Assembly: GCA_023101725.1 (NCBI GenBank)
Contig: JALJCO010012682.1
Location: forward strand, 992,001-1,056,000
Length of the DNA: 64,000 nucleotides
Origin: Atherinomorus stipes
Taxonomy: Eukaryota; Chordata; Actinopteri; Atheriniformes; Atherinidae
Reading direction: 5' to 3'
Shown here: positions 1 through 12,100 of the stretch, one piece after another
How the letters are laid out: the number at the start of each line of letters is the position of its first letter
Position numbering within the stretch: the stretch's first letter is position 1
Position numbers and translations under genes: made by a program
The notes under the pieces: model-generated
What the model saw: the letters and a program-made list of their open reading frames with translations, nothing else
Database searches by the model: none
Told to the model about the DNA's origin: nothing

Positions 1-159
1 TGTTTAAATGTGCAGAAGAAGTAAGGTGACAACAATGTGCCTATTCATAAAGCATTGTTTAAAAAATGTCTGCAGCACACTGTAGACCCAATATCTCCTG
101 CACTGGTACTGTAGGTTGTCCATTTTTCCCTATTTCTTTTGTCTTTTAGAGTACATCTC

Positions 160-1250
160 TATGGGCTTTGCACATCTAACTGCTGGGTTTTTAAAGTAAT
201 TTTTAAGTTGGACTAAGCTTTGTGTAGGATGTTTTGACACATTGAAATGTTTCTGTTAAACCAAAGGTGTCTTCAGCAGAAACGAGACGGCAGCTCAGGG
301 TCATAGTCCTGCTGGATGGTGAATTTCTGTCCCAAGTCTAAAATCTCTGGAAGACCATACGTTTTCCTCATTGTCTACAGCACAGCAGGCTACTTTGCAC
401 CAACTATCCTCCTTCAGTTTGGCCCAGTTTCCATGTCCCTGACAATATAAAACAATGTAAAACATCCATAGATGTAGCCTTTTCCATAATGTCTAAAATT
501 TCAGTCTCAGTCTGACTAAAGAGCTTCCTTCTGTGTTTGGATAGTCCTCTACATGCCATTTTTCATTTATTTATTTCTAAGCACTCTCTTTAAGTCCAGT
601 TCTGTGGCATGCACAACTTGTACTGGTCCTATATGGACAGATACAGCTGTGGACCTTTCTAGATCCTTCAAGTTTACCTTTGCTGCTTCTCTGATTTATG
701 CCCTCCATGCCTAGTCTGTAAATTACCTCCCTAGGACTGCTGTGATGCCTTATTATTTCCATTTGATGATGGATTTAATGAATATTTTTTTTTCGACAAC
801 ATTGTCCCAGACCCGTTTGAAGAGGTCCTTGGCCCTCATGGTGTCACTTTCTTGGTGGTAGCTTTTGATCAGGGCTGTTGCAGAGTCTGAGGTTTTTTTC
901 ATAACAGGTGCATCTAACCTGGGGTCATGAGAAACTTTATCATTAACCTTATTTAACTAATGATGTGATTGTTGAAGGGTACTGGGTGCATGACAGCTTA
1001 TTCAAGGGATTTATAGCAAAGATGCATGTAGTACTTTTCACTTTTTAATTTTTAGGATGATTTTTAAATGTTCTTTTTATCTTTCTCTTTTTTTACTTCA
1101 CCAATTTGGACTATTTTTTGTTTTTTTTACGTAAAATTCCCTGAAAAAAATCTATTTGAATGACAGGTTGTAATAAACTGAAATATGCCAGTGGGAGTGA
1201 ATGCATTTTCAAGCCACTGCATGTTAAAGTTAAGGATGGGCCCTGTGTGT
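160..1250 (-). mobile_element. Decayed Tc1/mariner-type DNA transposon
   Basis: The sequence matches, in order, the well-known fish Tc1 layout. On the minus strand there are fragments of transposase, including the helix-turn-helix region around 577-762. They are followed by the non-coding end with a run like 'cttcaccaatttggactatt' (about 1096-1115) and 'gacaggttgtaataaact' (about 1161-1178). Frames are broken by stops and indels, so this is a dead copy. The left edge is blurred and the terminal repeats are not clearly preserved, so both boundaries are approximate. It lies upstream of the synaptotagmin-like exons and probably sits in one of that gene's introns or in its 5' flank. Confidence 0.75.
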
Positions 1251-1884
1251 CTGCAGTTATGTGGAAAAAGAACAAATATAAAGGTATCTGCAATCAGTCA
1301 AAAAGAGTGTGAAAATATCAGCTTATTTTGACTAAAATATCAAATAGCACTTTAAAAGTCACTGAATTTTGTAAAATTCCTGCTGTTTTTTCAGTGAAGG
1401 TGGTCCTAATGGAATTCCCAAGTTTTAGTAGGAAGCCTTTATTAGGCAAAATCTTGAAGGAATTACAACATACTGTTATATTTGGTTAAGTTGGGTATTG
1501 CCCCCAATTTGACCTTTTTCACCAAAATTTTCTGTTTCACTGTTCCTATTCCTTGCCAACAGCTCAACAAAAGTACAAAGACACTCTGAAAAAACAAAAC
1601 AAAAGAGGAAATAATCTTTGACAATTCACTTGTTCAGCTTTGAATGCTGAAGTCTAAGTTTAAAGTCTGTTTTTAACACAGACCCAAGACTTTGTTTCTC
1701 AACTCCTTTTAAATCATACGATGCAATCCTTTATGATCAACACAGACTACAATATTTCACTCTGTTTTTATCTCAGAGATTCTTTACAGATTTGTATGAT
1801 GTCAAAACAATACATGAATTGTCTTATTTAAGCCAAGAAAACAAACCTATGTGATGTGATTGACATTATTTCTTGTGTCTGCAG

Positions 1885-3017
1885 TTCATCTCCAGATTCT
1901 TCTTCTTGTTGGACTTATCATCTTTTGTCTGTCTTTGGTCCTGGGATGTATTGTGTGCTGGAAGAAAAGCCAGAACTGTTCGGTGACAGACAAACCTCCT
2001 GTCACATCAGGGGCAGCTCCTGGGGAACCTGTGACATTTGCTCAGAGCCCGCATCCCCCAGGAGCAGCCGGACCATCCCTGCAGCTGTATGAGGAGCTGG
2101 ATGGAGACACCCTGGAGTACCCCTCCACATTCACCAGCCCTGCCCCTTCTGAGCGTGAATTTACTTCAGTACCATTTCCTAATCAGGCTCAACTTGACTC
2201 TGAGGAAAATGAACAAGCAACATCTTATTTTTCTCTGCGCCGCCTTAGCTCACCACTGCTAACAGCTCCCCTTTACAAACCCATGCACCCCAGTCGTGCA
2301 TCCCTGCCTACACTGCCCAAATTGGGGCTGTGGACTAAAACATGTAAGGATCTACAGAGGCGCTGCACGGTGACTGGGGACAGTAGATCTTACAACGAGC
2401 ACAGTAGACTCAATTGTCCCAGTGCTGTCCCTTATTCAATGCCTGAAAAACCAATACCGTTAACTCCACTGAGCTACGGCTCCAGTGAAAACCGCAAGCA
2501 GCCGTTATCACCAAAACCCTGCATCCATTTCACTATAGCCTTCTCTCCAGAGCAGGAAATCCTGACAGTCACTGTCTTAAACCTCACTGGGATGCCTCAG
2601 AGACTAGATGATGTGATTATTCTGGGCAGTCTGCCACCTCTGCACCCCTGTCCCACACAAGCCACAGCTCCAAGCAGCCTCAGCCCTGAAACCAACAGCC
2701 GGGTGCTACTTCTGAAAGTAAGCTCTGTGAAAGAGCTTCAGAGGTGTAAACTGAGACTAAAACTGAGTGCACGGGAAGTGCAGAGCCTGAAAGGCACAGC
2801 TCTGGGTGACGTAGAGGTCGAATGTGGAGGAAGAGACTGGCGACCAGAGCACCCATTTCACTTCGTGAAAGACCTTCTCCTGAACAGATGTAATGATGAA
2901 AAGGTATCTATGAGCAGACGTTAACATTTAAAATACCACCCCATCTTGTTGCTGTCACACCATTCTGTAGGTTTAATCTGTGCCAAAACATCTCACATCA
3001 GATTTAGAAATAGCAAC

Positions 3018-3052
<35 letters not shown>

Positions 3053-5584
3053 CATTATTACTATTATTATGTTTTTAACTGTTATTTATTAATTTATTTT
3101 GTTTTCATTGATGTGACTTGGTTGGATGTTTAGTTAGAGAAATCAGATGTCTAGGGTAGGCTGGAATCTGTTTTCTTTATTCTGTTACTTTTGTCCGGGT
3201 AATCCCATGTTGGAGGGATCCTTGTGTCATAGACACAAAAAATTTATAAGTTCTTTCATTTATTCATTTAGCATCACATAAAACATGCATAAAAAAGATA
3301 AAATAATTACACTCTGGATCCAAAAACTGCATGCAATAAAAATACTACATACTTTTTACACTCCTTTTGATACTATTACATTTTGAACATGTAATTTTTA
3401 TTAATAAAATTAAATTTCCAACGATGCTGTTTTTATTCACATACATTTTTGTTTGTTTTATTTTTTTCTTTTTTGTCAGATGCCTAAACATCAGAAATGG
3501 TGAAATTCATTCAGCCCATGTGTCAACTTGCTGTTGTCAAGCATTTCTTCACTCTTTTTTCTCTTACCCTTTGCTATAGTATGATTTTTTTTTTTAAAAC
3601 CACAGCTTCATCTGACAAATCACCATTAAAGTAACTTAGGGACAACTTCTGTGCAGCAAATCCAGCTGTATTCACACCCATGATAATTGTACAGGAAAAG
3701 TTAGAAATGGCAATGAAATAGGGGAAATATGTGGAAGTTTTTGTTTGTTTTTTTGTTTTCCACAGTCATGTTGGGGATACTTTAGTCAGTAGCTTTTATA
3801 TGTATGACTGATTAAACCTATGTAATGATATGATAACAGAATCATCTGAAAATACAAAGAACTGCATCTGTTTGGCTTGGGTCAAATGTGGTGCGAGGAG
3901 CTCCTGCACAGTGTTGCTGGGGCACCTCCTGTTTGGACTTATGCAGATTAAAATTTCTTACAAAACTATTTTTAAAAAAGTGTAACTTGATCCATAGTCT
4001 TTGTGTGCGCATGTGTGTGTGCATGCGTGCATGTGTGAGAAAGAGAGATGCCACAAAGCTTCATATTACATTTCTTGTTGATTAGGATTTCCCTTTCTGC
4101 TCTTTGAACTTTAACCCAATGACTCCAGCCTCTGATCTCCCAGGATGCACTGATGTGTAAGGGGCTTACTCGACTTCCACAGATCTTCGTTGTGCTTCAT
4201 TATCAGGCTCTGACGCACTGTGTCAAAGCCACAATCCTCAGACCTGAAAACCTCAACAACCTCATTCCCACATCAACAGCAGCAGGTGAATCCAGTTTGG
4301 AGTCCCTTCAATTTCTCAAAATATAAACATGAGTTTCATTTAGCACATTGTGCAAGTATGCGTGAGCAGAACTAGCTTTTGCTTTTTAGGGGCAGAGGTA
4401 AAATAATTCCCTATGTTTGCTTTTAATGTTGAGAGGATTAAATGATGTCTTACAGAAGCCAGGCACAGCAGGAGATCATCCCTTTTTTAATGACACTGTA
4501 GTTTAATCCCTCACTCTTTACAATCCTCATGAAAATGTTCCAATCTCCGCTGGAACTCTGATCTGACAGATCTAATCTTTGTTTGCATTAGCCTGTCTAG
4601 GCACAGTTTTCATTGCAGCCTGTGCACAGAAGTTTCACATACAGTTTTACTAAAACTTGACATGTATAATCTCTTTTTGTTTTGGCTCAGATTCTGTATT
4701 TATTCACAAATATTGAGATAGAATATCTAATGCATATTGAACAAGGGAATGAACTCTGCCATGTTTATGGGGTTTTCTTTGATATATTAGAAGGGGCAGT
4801 GTGGTGACTGCAAAATTTCTTTGAATTAATTGTTTCAATCTTTTTTTTCTTTCACACTGAACTGTTTTGTTGCATGTTCCAGTTTGTCAAAATTTATGCT
4901 TGTGCACCTGTGCAAAGATTACCAGGTAGTGATCAATCTGCACCATGAGGGAGTTTTAATCGGCAGCAGAGAAGCTACTGGAGGCTCCTACATGGTGTGG
5001 AGTACATCCTCCCTGTTTGAGCTGCCTCCAGAACAGTTTATAATCATGCAGGTACTTATTTCCTGTCTCCACAAAGTAAAGTTTTATCTCATTTGGTTTC
5101 ATGATGTATGAGAATATAATGTAACTTTAAAATAACTAAGCATTTACGCTTCCCTGTCATGGTTTGACAGCATCAGGTGCTTTCAGCTGTTAAAGTTGTT
5201 GGCTGATTCTTCATCAGAGCTGAGGCTGCTGATGCTGGACATGCTCACTGGAGGGACATGTGCAGCCTGCAGGTGGAGCAGGCACGATGGCACGCTGTTC
5301 AACCAGAGCCACTATGGGTCGCTAATACTTTCATGGTGAAAAAACACATGGTCATGACTAGTTGTACCAGGGCAAGATTTCACAAGAGGTCCAAAGAGAT
5401 GTTTAAGAATACAAACTGCATTTACTCATGCAGCTGTTCCAGTAATGGATCTCTGAGCATTTATACAAGAAATCGTAGCCTTATTTCTTTCACTGTATCA
5501 GCCAATAAATTATGTTGCTCAAAGAATACCAGATGGTTTGTAAAGCGACATTGTTTAAGTTCAGGTTTAGTATCCTTAGAATAG
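1885..5584 (+). CDS. Synaptotagmin-like tandem-C2 membrane protein, 3' exons, with an in-frame stop
   Basis: Exons: 1885-2903, 4144-4285, 4918-5051 and a last exon from 5171. The phases of the first three agree. The first exon opens just after the acceptor 'gtgtctgcag'; no ATG fits, so a short upstream exon is missing from this call. It begins with one hydrophobic membrane segment (about residues 4-24) and a cysteine/lysine-rich border, then a long Ser/Pro-rich linker and a degenerate C2A. Exons 2-3 encode the start of C2B (FELPPEQ near the end). The last exon, entered at 5171, reads into HWRDM and RWHAV, the usual end signature of a synaptotagmin C2B, but meets TGA at 5204-5206 first. Alternative acceptor 5187 gives an open frame to 5339 without that signature. 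Calcium-binding aspartates are not evident, so a Ca-independent trafficking role is possible. The exact family member is not resolved. A pseudogene or an allele with a nonsense change is possible. Confidence 0.6.
2904..4143 (+). other. Intron of the synaptotagmin-like gene
   Basis: Runs from donor 'gtatct' to acceptor 'tctcccag'. It holds an ATT microsatellite (3018-3070) and AT-rich sequence. I see no coding signal. Confidence 0.55.
3018..3070. repeat. (ATT)n microsatellite
   Basis: About 17 ATT units with two interruptions, inside an intron. Confidence 0.95.
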
Positions 5585-6152
5585 AACAATTTTGTAAACT
5601 ACACCCAAAGCACAGCTTTATGAAAGGAGTTTGCAAAGTTTTGAATAATTTATCTGTTAATTTCTTGTAACTATGTTCTTATTTGCTTTCTATCCAAAAT
5701 ACTGGCCTCAATCTCTACCAGAAAAAAAAAAAAGAAAAGGGTAAAAAGGAAAAACTTATGAGTTACTGAACAAAGCAATTTAATCTTTATCTAGAAATGT
5801 TAAAGTTGGTCAAGTAATTCAAGTTCCAGATAAAGTTTGACATTGATCACAGCGCTATAAAGACATTCATAAAATCTCTGGTATAAAATTTTCTGCTGGG
5901 AAAAATGATGTGAGGATTATTTTAAATGTATCAAACTGTTAGAAAGCATTATTCTGAATTACATGCTTATTTGTTCCGGGCATTTACTATTACTTTTAAT
6001 GGTATAGATGTGTAAAATATTTTTCCTGTAAAATTAATCCAACATTACATCACAATCTTTTTACTAAAACTTAAAAAGCCTAAACATTAGCAAAAAAAAA
6101 AAAATACAGTAACATATGAAGCTGGCTGGTGAGTTAAGCTGTAACAATAAAT
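5585..6152. other. Intergenic, between convergent genes
   Basis: AT-rich DNA between the end of the synaptotagmin-like frame and the stop of the minus-strand coiled-coil gene. TTTAAT near 5994 could serve as a minus-strand ATTAAA polyadenylation signal. Nothing else recognised. Confidence 0.4.
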
Positions 6153-9100
6153 TCATGCTTGTTTAAAGCCTGTTTTAATTAGGGAGTTCTCACAAAACAC
6201 ATCATTAAAATTTCCCTTCTCTTCATCTCCAACTTCATCATGACTAGAGGTATCTATAGTCTTAGCCAGGAATATTCCATCAGGACAATGAGGAGGTGTG
6301 CGCCTCCACTGCAGGCCACCTTCGTCACAGAAATGAGGAGATCGTTCTGATGCACTTCCTGCATTTTGTGGATGCTGGATTGACTGCTTGCACCTTAAAA
6401 CTTGTTAAAAAGGAAAGAGAGGCCGTTGTTGAACCAGGTTTACATGCATAAAAGTCATCATTAAGCATTTTACACAAACACAAAGTAGAGGCAAAACACA
6501 GATGCTGGATTAATTCCAGCCAGGGACAAATAAGTGCACCAATGACCAAAATCAGTGTTAAAGCAAACTTTCTTTTTTCTAATACTAATCTAATACCATG
6601 CTCCATACGTCGGTGTAAAATTGTCCATCTGTATTTATGCTTGAGATAAATATGTAAATATAGAAATCTTCAGAAAAGGTCCAGTCCTCAAAAACAGCAT
6701 TGCACACACATTTCTGCTCCACAGATTACACTGACTGACGAACAAATTCACTTTACAGCACTTTTTTTTCTCTGTCACAGCTGACATCTGGCAGAGGAAA
6801 GGAGAAAGTTTCACATCTCTGACGTCATTGTCACTGCTGTGTGCAGCCTCCTTCAGACACGTAGGTGCTGATTCATACCTTCTATGATTAGGAGTGCAAA
6901 ATATAACGGTTTGTTAATATCTGATGTTGGTTTTGTTTTATTCCATTTCCTGCTGCCATTATAAATACAGACCCAAAAATATGACCATAACATGTCTCCT
7001 GTAGTTTGCGATGAGCCAAAGTTAGTTACTGAAAGAGTGAACATACAAAACATCTATCTTTTTATACGCAAGTAAAATTGTAAACCATGAAATATGAACC
7101 ACTACCAGCGATCAGTCAAAAATAGCTCAAACCTGATCTTATCTGCATTTTTATAGACTGATGCCAGTATTTAACTTTATCACATTCATCAGCTGACACA
7201 AGTGACACGCTATTTACACTGTGCATTTCTAATTGTAATAAAACACTGTTTTATTGGTTACATGTGAATGGCATATCCTACTGCACTACATATACAACCA
7301 CTTTTTAAAAAATCCATGCTTTCAGTTCATCTTGCACCACTTGTAAACTTATTTGCAGTACATTTCTTAAGTCTTTATGTATAGTTTTCCTCCACACAGG
7401 CCTTTCTACTTTGACCACATTGAAATAAATTAAAAATCACGGCATACAGTATCTTAACTGTATATCTCGATGAAATGGTGAAATTTCATCCTGCTCTCAT
7501 TTTTCTTATTTAACAAACAATAAAGGACAAGTTCATTCAGTTTAACATGTCAAGGAAAGATAAGTTCATGGGCAAAGAAATGCATCTGGGTGAGAAGGAG
7601 CCATGAGAGGCGATGCTGATGAGAACCTATGAAATCCTTTGGACAGCATTTTTTTAGTTGTCAGTGCAGCCACAAACAAATTGATTTCAGAATAGAAAAA
7701 AATTAAAAATATGGACACAAGCGGTTGCACTAAACACATAATTTAGTGCAAGCAAAGAGGAGAAAAATGTCAGGGAAACATTCAGTTATATCACCAATTA
7801 TTCAAACTTGAAATACAAAAGATAATAATACTTTATTGTCACTTATCTCAAGAGTTACTTTAAGCATTAATGCTATTTCTGGGTTTGAGATTTTCTGTTT
7901 TAGCTGAGCGGTTCACTCTTTAGCTTTGTATCCAGTTATTTACTGGAAAGAGTCATATTTGAGATTGTAGCTGAAATGTGTTTCAAATAGAGTTTAAGTG
8001 GTGATGCAGGCAGATTGACACCCATACACACATACTGGATGCTGCTTGATTAAAGCAGAAGCTGGGATTAGTGCTGCTGGGCACATGTGGACGTCTGACT
8101 AATGAAAGTGGAGGAAATTCTGTTAATTTCATGATATAATCTATATAACACGATTATGCTGCTGATAATATTACGCTGAATCTGTTGCTGATGCTAATAC
8201 ATAATTAATCATTTTAGCATGCAGAAAAATCTTTTTTGACCGAAGAGCAACTGAACAAAAGGACAAGCCAGGCACCTGCATATTATCTGCTTAGGGTGAT
8301 TTTTTTAAATAGATTTTTGATTTGGTAAGACATTCTGAAAGGTAGGTATGCACGTTTGCAACTTTAGAGACTTTACCTCAGTCTGCGTCTCTTCAGCTGG
8401 ATCTTCCTCCTCCACTCCTGTCCAATTACTGTTCTCCTCATCTTCCTCAAACAGTGGTGTCAAACCTGAGCCCTGCGGCCAGTTTCTTCTATCCGCGGTA
8501 GTCTGAAAGAGCACAAACAGAGTTGTGCATATTTTCAGTTATGCTGGTCTTGTTAATTATTTGCACTCATTTTAATGTTTTAGTCAATAATTTCATTTTT
8601 TTCTCACCCTCACAAGCAGAGATGTGGGAGTCTGGTTTTGAACTGAGGAAGATTCAGCTTGAGCTGCTGCTGGTGTGTTAGCATCCTTTCCTGTCTCCTT
8701 TCCCTCTCGCTCCTTAAACAGGGACTTTAACTACACAGTGAGATATAACAAATTTATATTCATGTTATGAGACTTGTTGTGTCAGAGAATGTTGATCAGC
8801 ACAAAACTTTCTAAATGAAGTTGATGGGAATGTCATAATTGGTCATACACTATATCAACTGGATAAATGATAACTTTACTTCATGTGTGGCAACCCTTCA
8901 TTCAAATTATTGCTATTGAATGATTGCAAGAAGCCCATCCAATGAGTATAAGTTGCATCAGTCAAAAAAATGCATCATGAACAGGAAAAAAAACATATAT
9001 AAGTCTCACTGGACTACATGTCGTATTTATTTATTTAAAGTAGGGTGATTTGGGGATTTTTCATATCCTACTTGTTACTGCTAAAAATGACCCAATCAGT

Positions 9101-12100
9101 ACAGTTTCAAAGTTAATGCCCGTAAATGATCATAAACATCATAACTAAGAAGGATAAACATCTTTTTTGAGGATTTGTTCCACTGCATAGACAGATGTCC
9201 AAAATGAACTCCTCTCACTGAGATGAGGCTATTTTTGAATTTTTGCCCTTGGAGCAGAAAATAGTTACATTAGATGGTAATATTTACTCCTTGGATCATG
9301 TCAGACAAAATGAATCAATACTTAAAAATATGTGAAATTGTATATATTTTCATATAAGTCGCACTGGACCATAAGTTGCACAAGCCGCCAAACTATGAAA
9401 AAAAGTGTGACTTATAGTCCGGAAAATACAAAGCCCTAGTGTACTGCCAGGCTGACAGTACAGGCTATGTACCTGCCGCATGGAGAAAAAAGTGCTCTGA
9501 ATTCCTGTTGGCATCATACTCTACCTGCTCAGTGACCATTCTCCTTTGCTGCTCCGTCTCTGGATTAACAGTACAGAAAGTTTTATCCTTCCTGCCCTCA
9601 ACAGATGGTTTCTCATCTTTAACCTACAGAAAAAACATCCATCATTTACTGTGTTCACTTGTGTGTTGGAAGCTTTTCAGGTGCTATTTTTGTGAACTTT
9701 ACAGGAGAAATCTGTCGTCTCTGCGTTTGAAGCCTTTGGACTGCCTGTATGTTCTCCTGCTGTTGCTGTTCTGCCCTCCTTTTGCCTTCTGAAAACAAAT
9801 GGTGGATGCAGAGCTGAGTAAGAAAAGTCCTACATTGTCTTACTGGAACCAACTTTCTGAAAAAGAAACCTTATACCATCCAACTGAGTCCGTAGTGAGA
9901 CATTTGCCTGCAGGCCTCCATCATGTTGACAATCTTCAGAAATCTTTTTCATTAGTTTTCACAAAAACAGGGACAATGAGAACAGATGACATGTGGTGGG
10001 TGGTCATTTGAATGAAAAATACTTTATTAATCCCGAAGGGGAATTTATATAAGCTTGGTGTCAATGTGTGTCTTTCATTCCAGGTGTGATTAGTTTTAGT
10101 GTCTGTACCTTGGACTCCAGAGCAGAAATCTTAAATTGAGCTTCAGCTTTTTCTATCTGTCTGTGTCTTTCTAGACTCCTCAAAGTATGTTCTCTAACAC
10201 AGCAAGGAAAGAGAAAGACTCAGTTCCCAGTCTGCAGAAAAATTAGTCCCTCACTAATTTTTCAGAAAACTTACTTTTCACCAAGTTCTTTCTCTCTTTC
10301 TGCAAGTTTCTGTCTCAGTCTTTCAACCTCATAGCTGTGTATCAAAACCTGTAAATGATTGAATATCATGAGATAACCATTTGACATCCATTTAAAGCAA
10401 AATAACACATTTAATGTCCATCACACTTCTATTTGTTATATATCTTATTTATCATAGAAAACTTCTTTCAGTGAAGCATGAGCATTTACCTGGGGGGATT
10501 TGTTTTGGTGGCTCTGGGAGTCTGATGGAGACTCACGTATCAAAGAGGACTCTGATGTGCTGATAAACAGAGACCACAAAACACTCTTGGATAACTCAGT
10601 CTCATTCTGATGTGTTTTCTGACATTGCAATCTAAAAAGAAATTAAAATGTCCAAAAATTTCCAATTAAAATCTCAAAATCCACTCACTCTGTCCCTGTG
10701 TCTCTGCCCACAGTCTGCACCGCTTCGCCTCCTGCAAGAACAAGCTCGCTGCATTTTGATGCCCCCTTGTGTTTAAAGACTACAACAACACTCGTTCCCT
10801 TAAATTGGTTAATTGTACTGAAACATAGACCATGATGTGAAAATTCTGAAAGGGAAAATAAATCTTTACCTTTATCTTCATATCTCTGAAGCAAAGCCTG
10901 ACTCCTGCTTCTTTCTTGCTCCAACTCCTGTTTGCATGCATCCAGCTCAGCCCTTAGTAAAGAGTCAGAATCCTTCTGTATGACAAAAATCAATAAGTTA
11001 AAAGTCACATATATTCCAGCTTCCATACACTTAGACAAAAGTCTCCCAGGAGTGCACTACTTTGGCCAACTTCCTCCTCATAAGTTAAATTCAGCTGATT
11101 TTTATTTATTTATACATTTTAATCTCATGCCTGGAAACAAATCAAAACACAGGGGTCTTATTATGTATGATTCACTACCATGGACTTGGATTTTTAGTTT
11201 ATCCTGAAAAAATTGTTCTTCAAGCCAAACCAGAACTTTGTCATCTTTTTCCCAGAGGCTATAAGTTACAAAACTCTGAAACATTAAACAAATCAGAAAA
11301 TGAAGCACATCATTGTGCAAAATACCACAAGTTTGTTAAAGTGCTGTTTCTGGCCCCGTTTATCTTCTTCTTTCTGGCTTTTTCAGTCTCGAGGTCAATT
11401 AAAAATATACAGTATATATATATATATATAGAACTTGTTTTTTAAAAGATTTACATGGATCTAACCTCACTTATCTGAAATGATTGTGTGAAATTAAATA
11501 AAAAACTAATTTGTTTCATCTATAGTAGTGATGAAAAAGAAGAATCTAACATCTGATCGTCGTTTGAAAGGAGAAAGTTTCTCTGAGCTCATCTTGAGTT
11601 TGCAGCCTGTGTGCACATGCATGATTATGTGACATAACTTTTCTGGAAGTCAGTCATGCTCCAGCAGGTAACTGTTTTGCACATGGGTAAAGAGGAAACA
11701 CAAGGCCTAGTGTTTACCATGAAGCAGATGTTGTGTTTGAAGGATTTGGTGTACTGAAGGTGGAGCTGGAGTTTTGTGACATTGAGGTCAATCTTTCTTT
11801 TAAATTTAGTGACGAGGAGAAAACCAACATATGAATTGTAGATTTAAATATTTCTTGATGGCAATCTTAAAAAGAGCTGTAAAGCAAATCTCACTTTGTT
11901 TATGGAGTTTTTTTTTAATTCCTCAAGCTCGTCTTGTGTGGACTGCAGGCTCAAAGCCACTTTTTGCCATTTGCCAGTCCAATGTGAGACCACAGATTTT
12001 AGCTCCTCAATGTGCTGGACCCTCATCACATCTTGCTTCTGATACTCTTCCTTCTGCAAGTGCAGCATCTCCTCCCTTTTCTTGGACCTGAGCCTCAAAA

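Noticed and set aside
1860..1884. Extension of the synaptotagmin-like frame upstream of 1885
   Set aside because: It has no ATG and contains the polypyrimidine tract and AG of a splice acceptor, so it is intron.
8209..8250. Alternative short last exon for the coiled-coil gene (LLFGQKRFF then stop)
   Set aside because: A good acceptor and correct phase, but the frame at 6383-6153 is longer, also in phase and far more protein-like.
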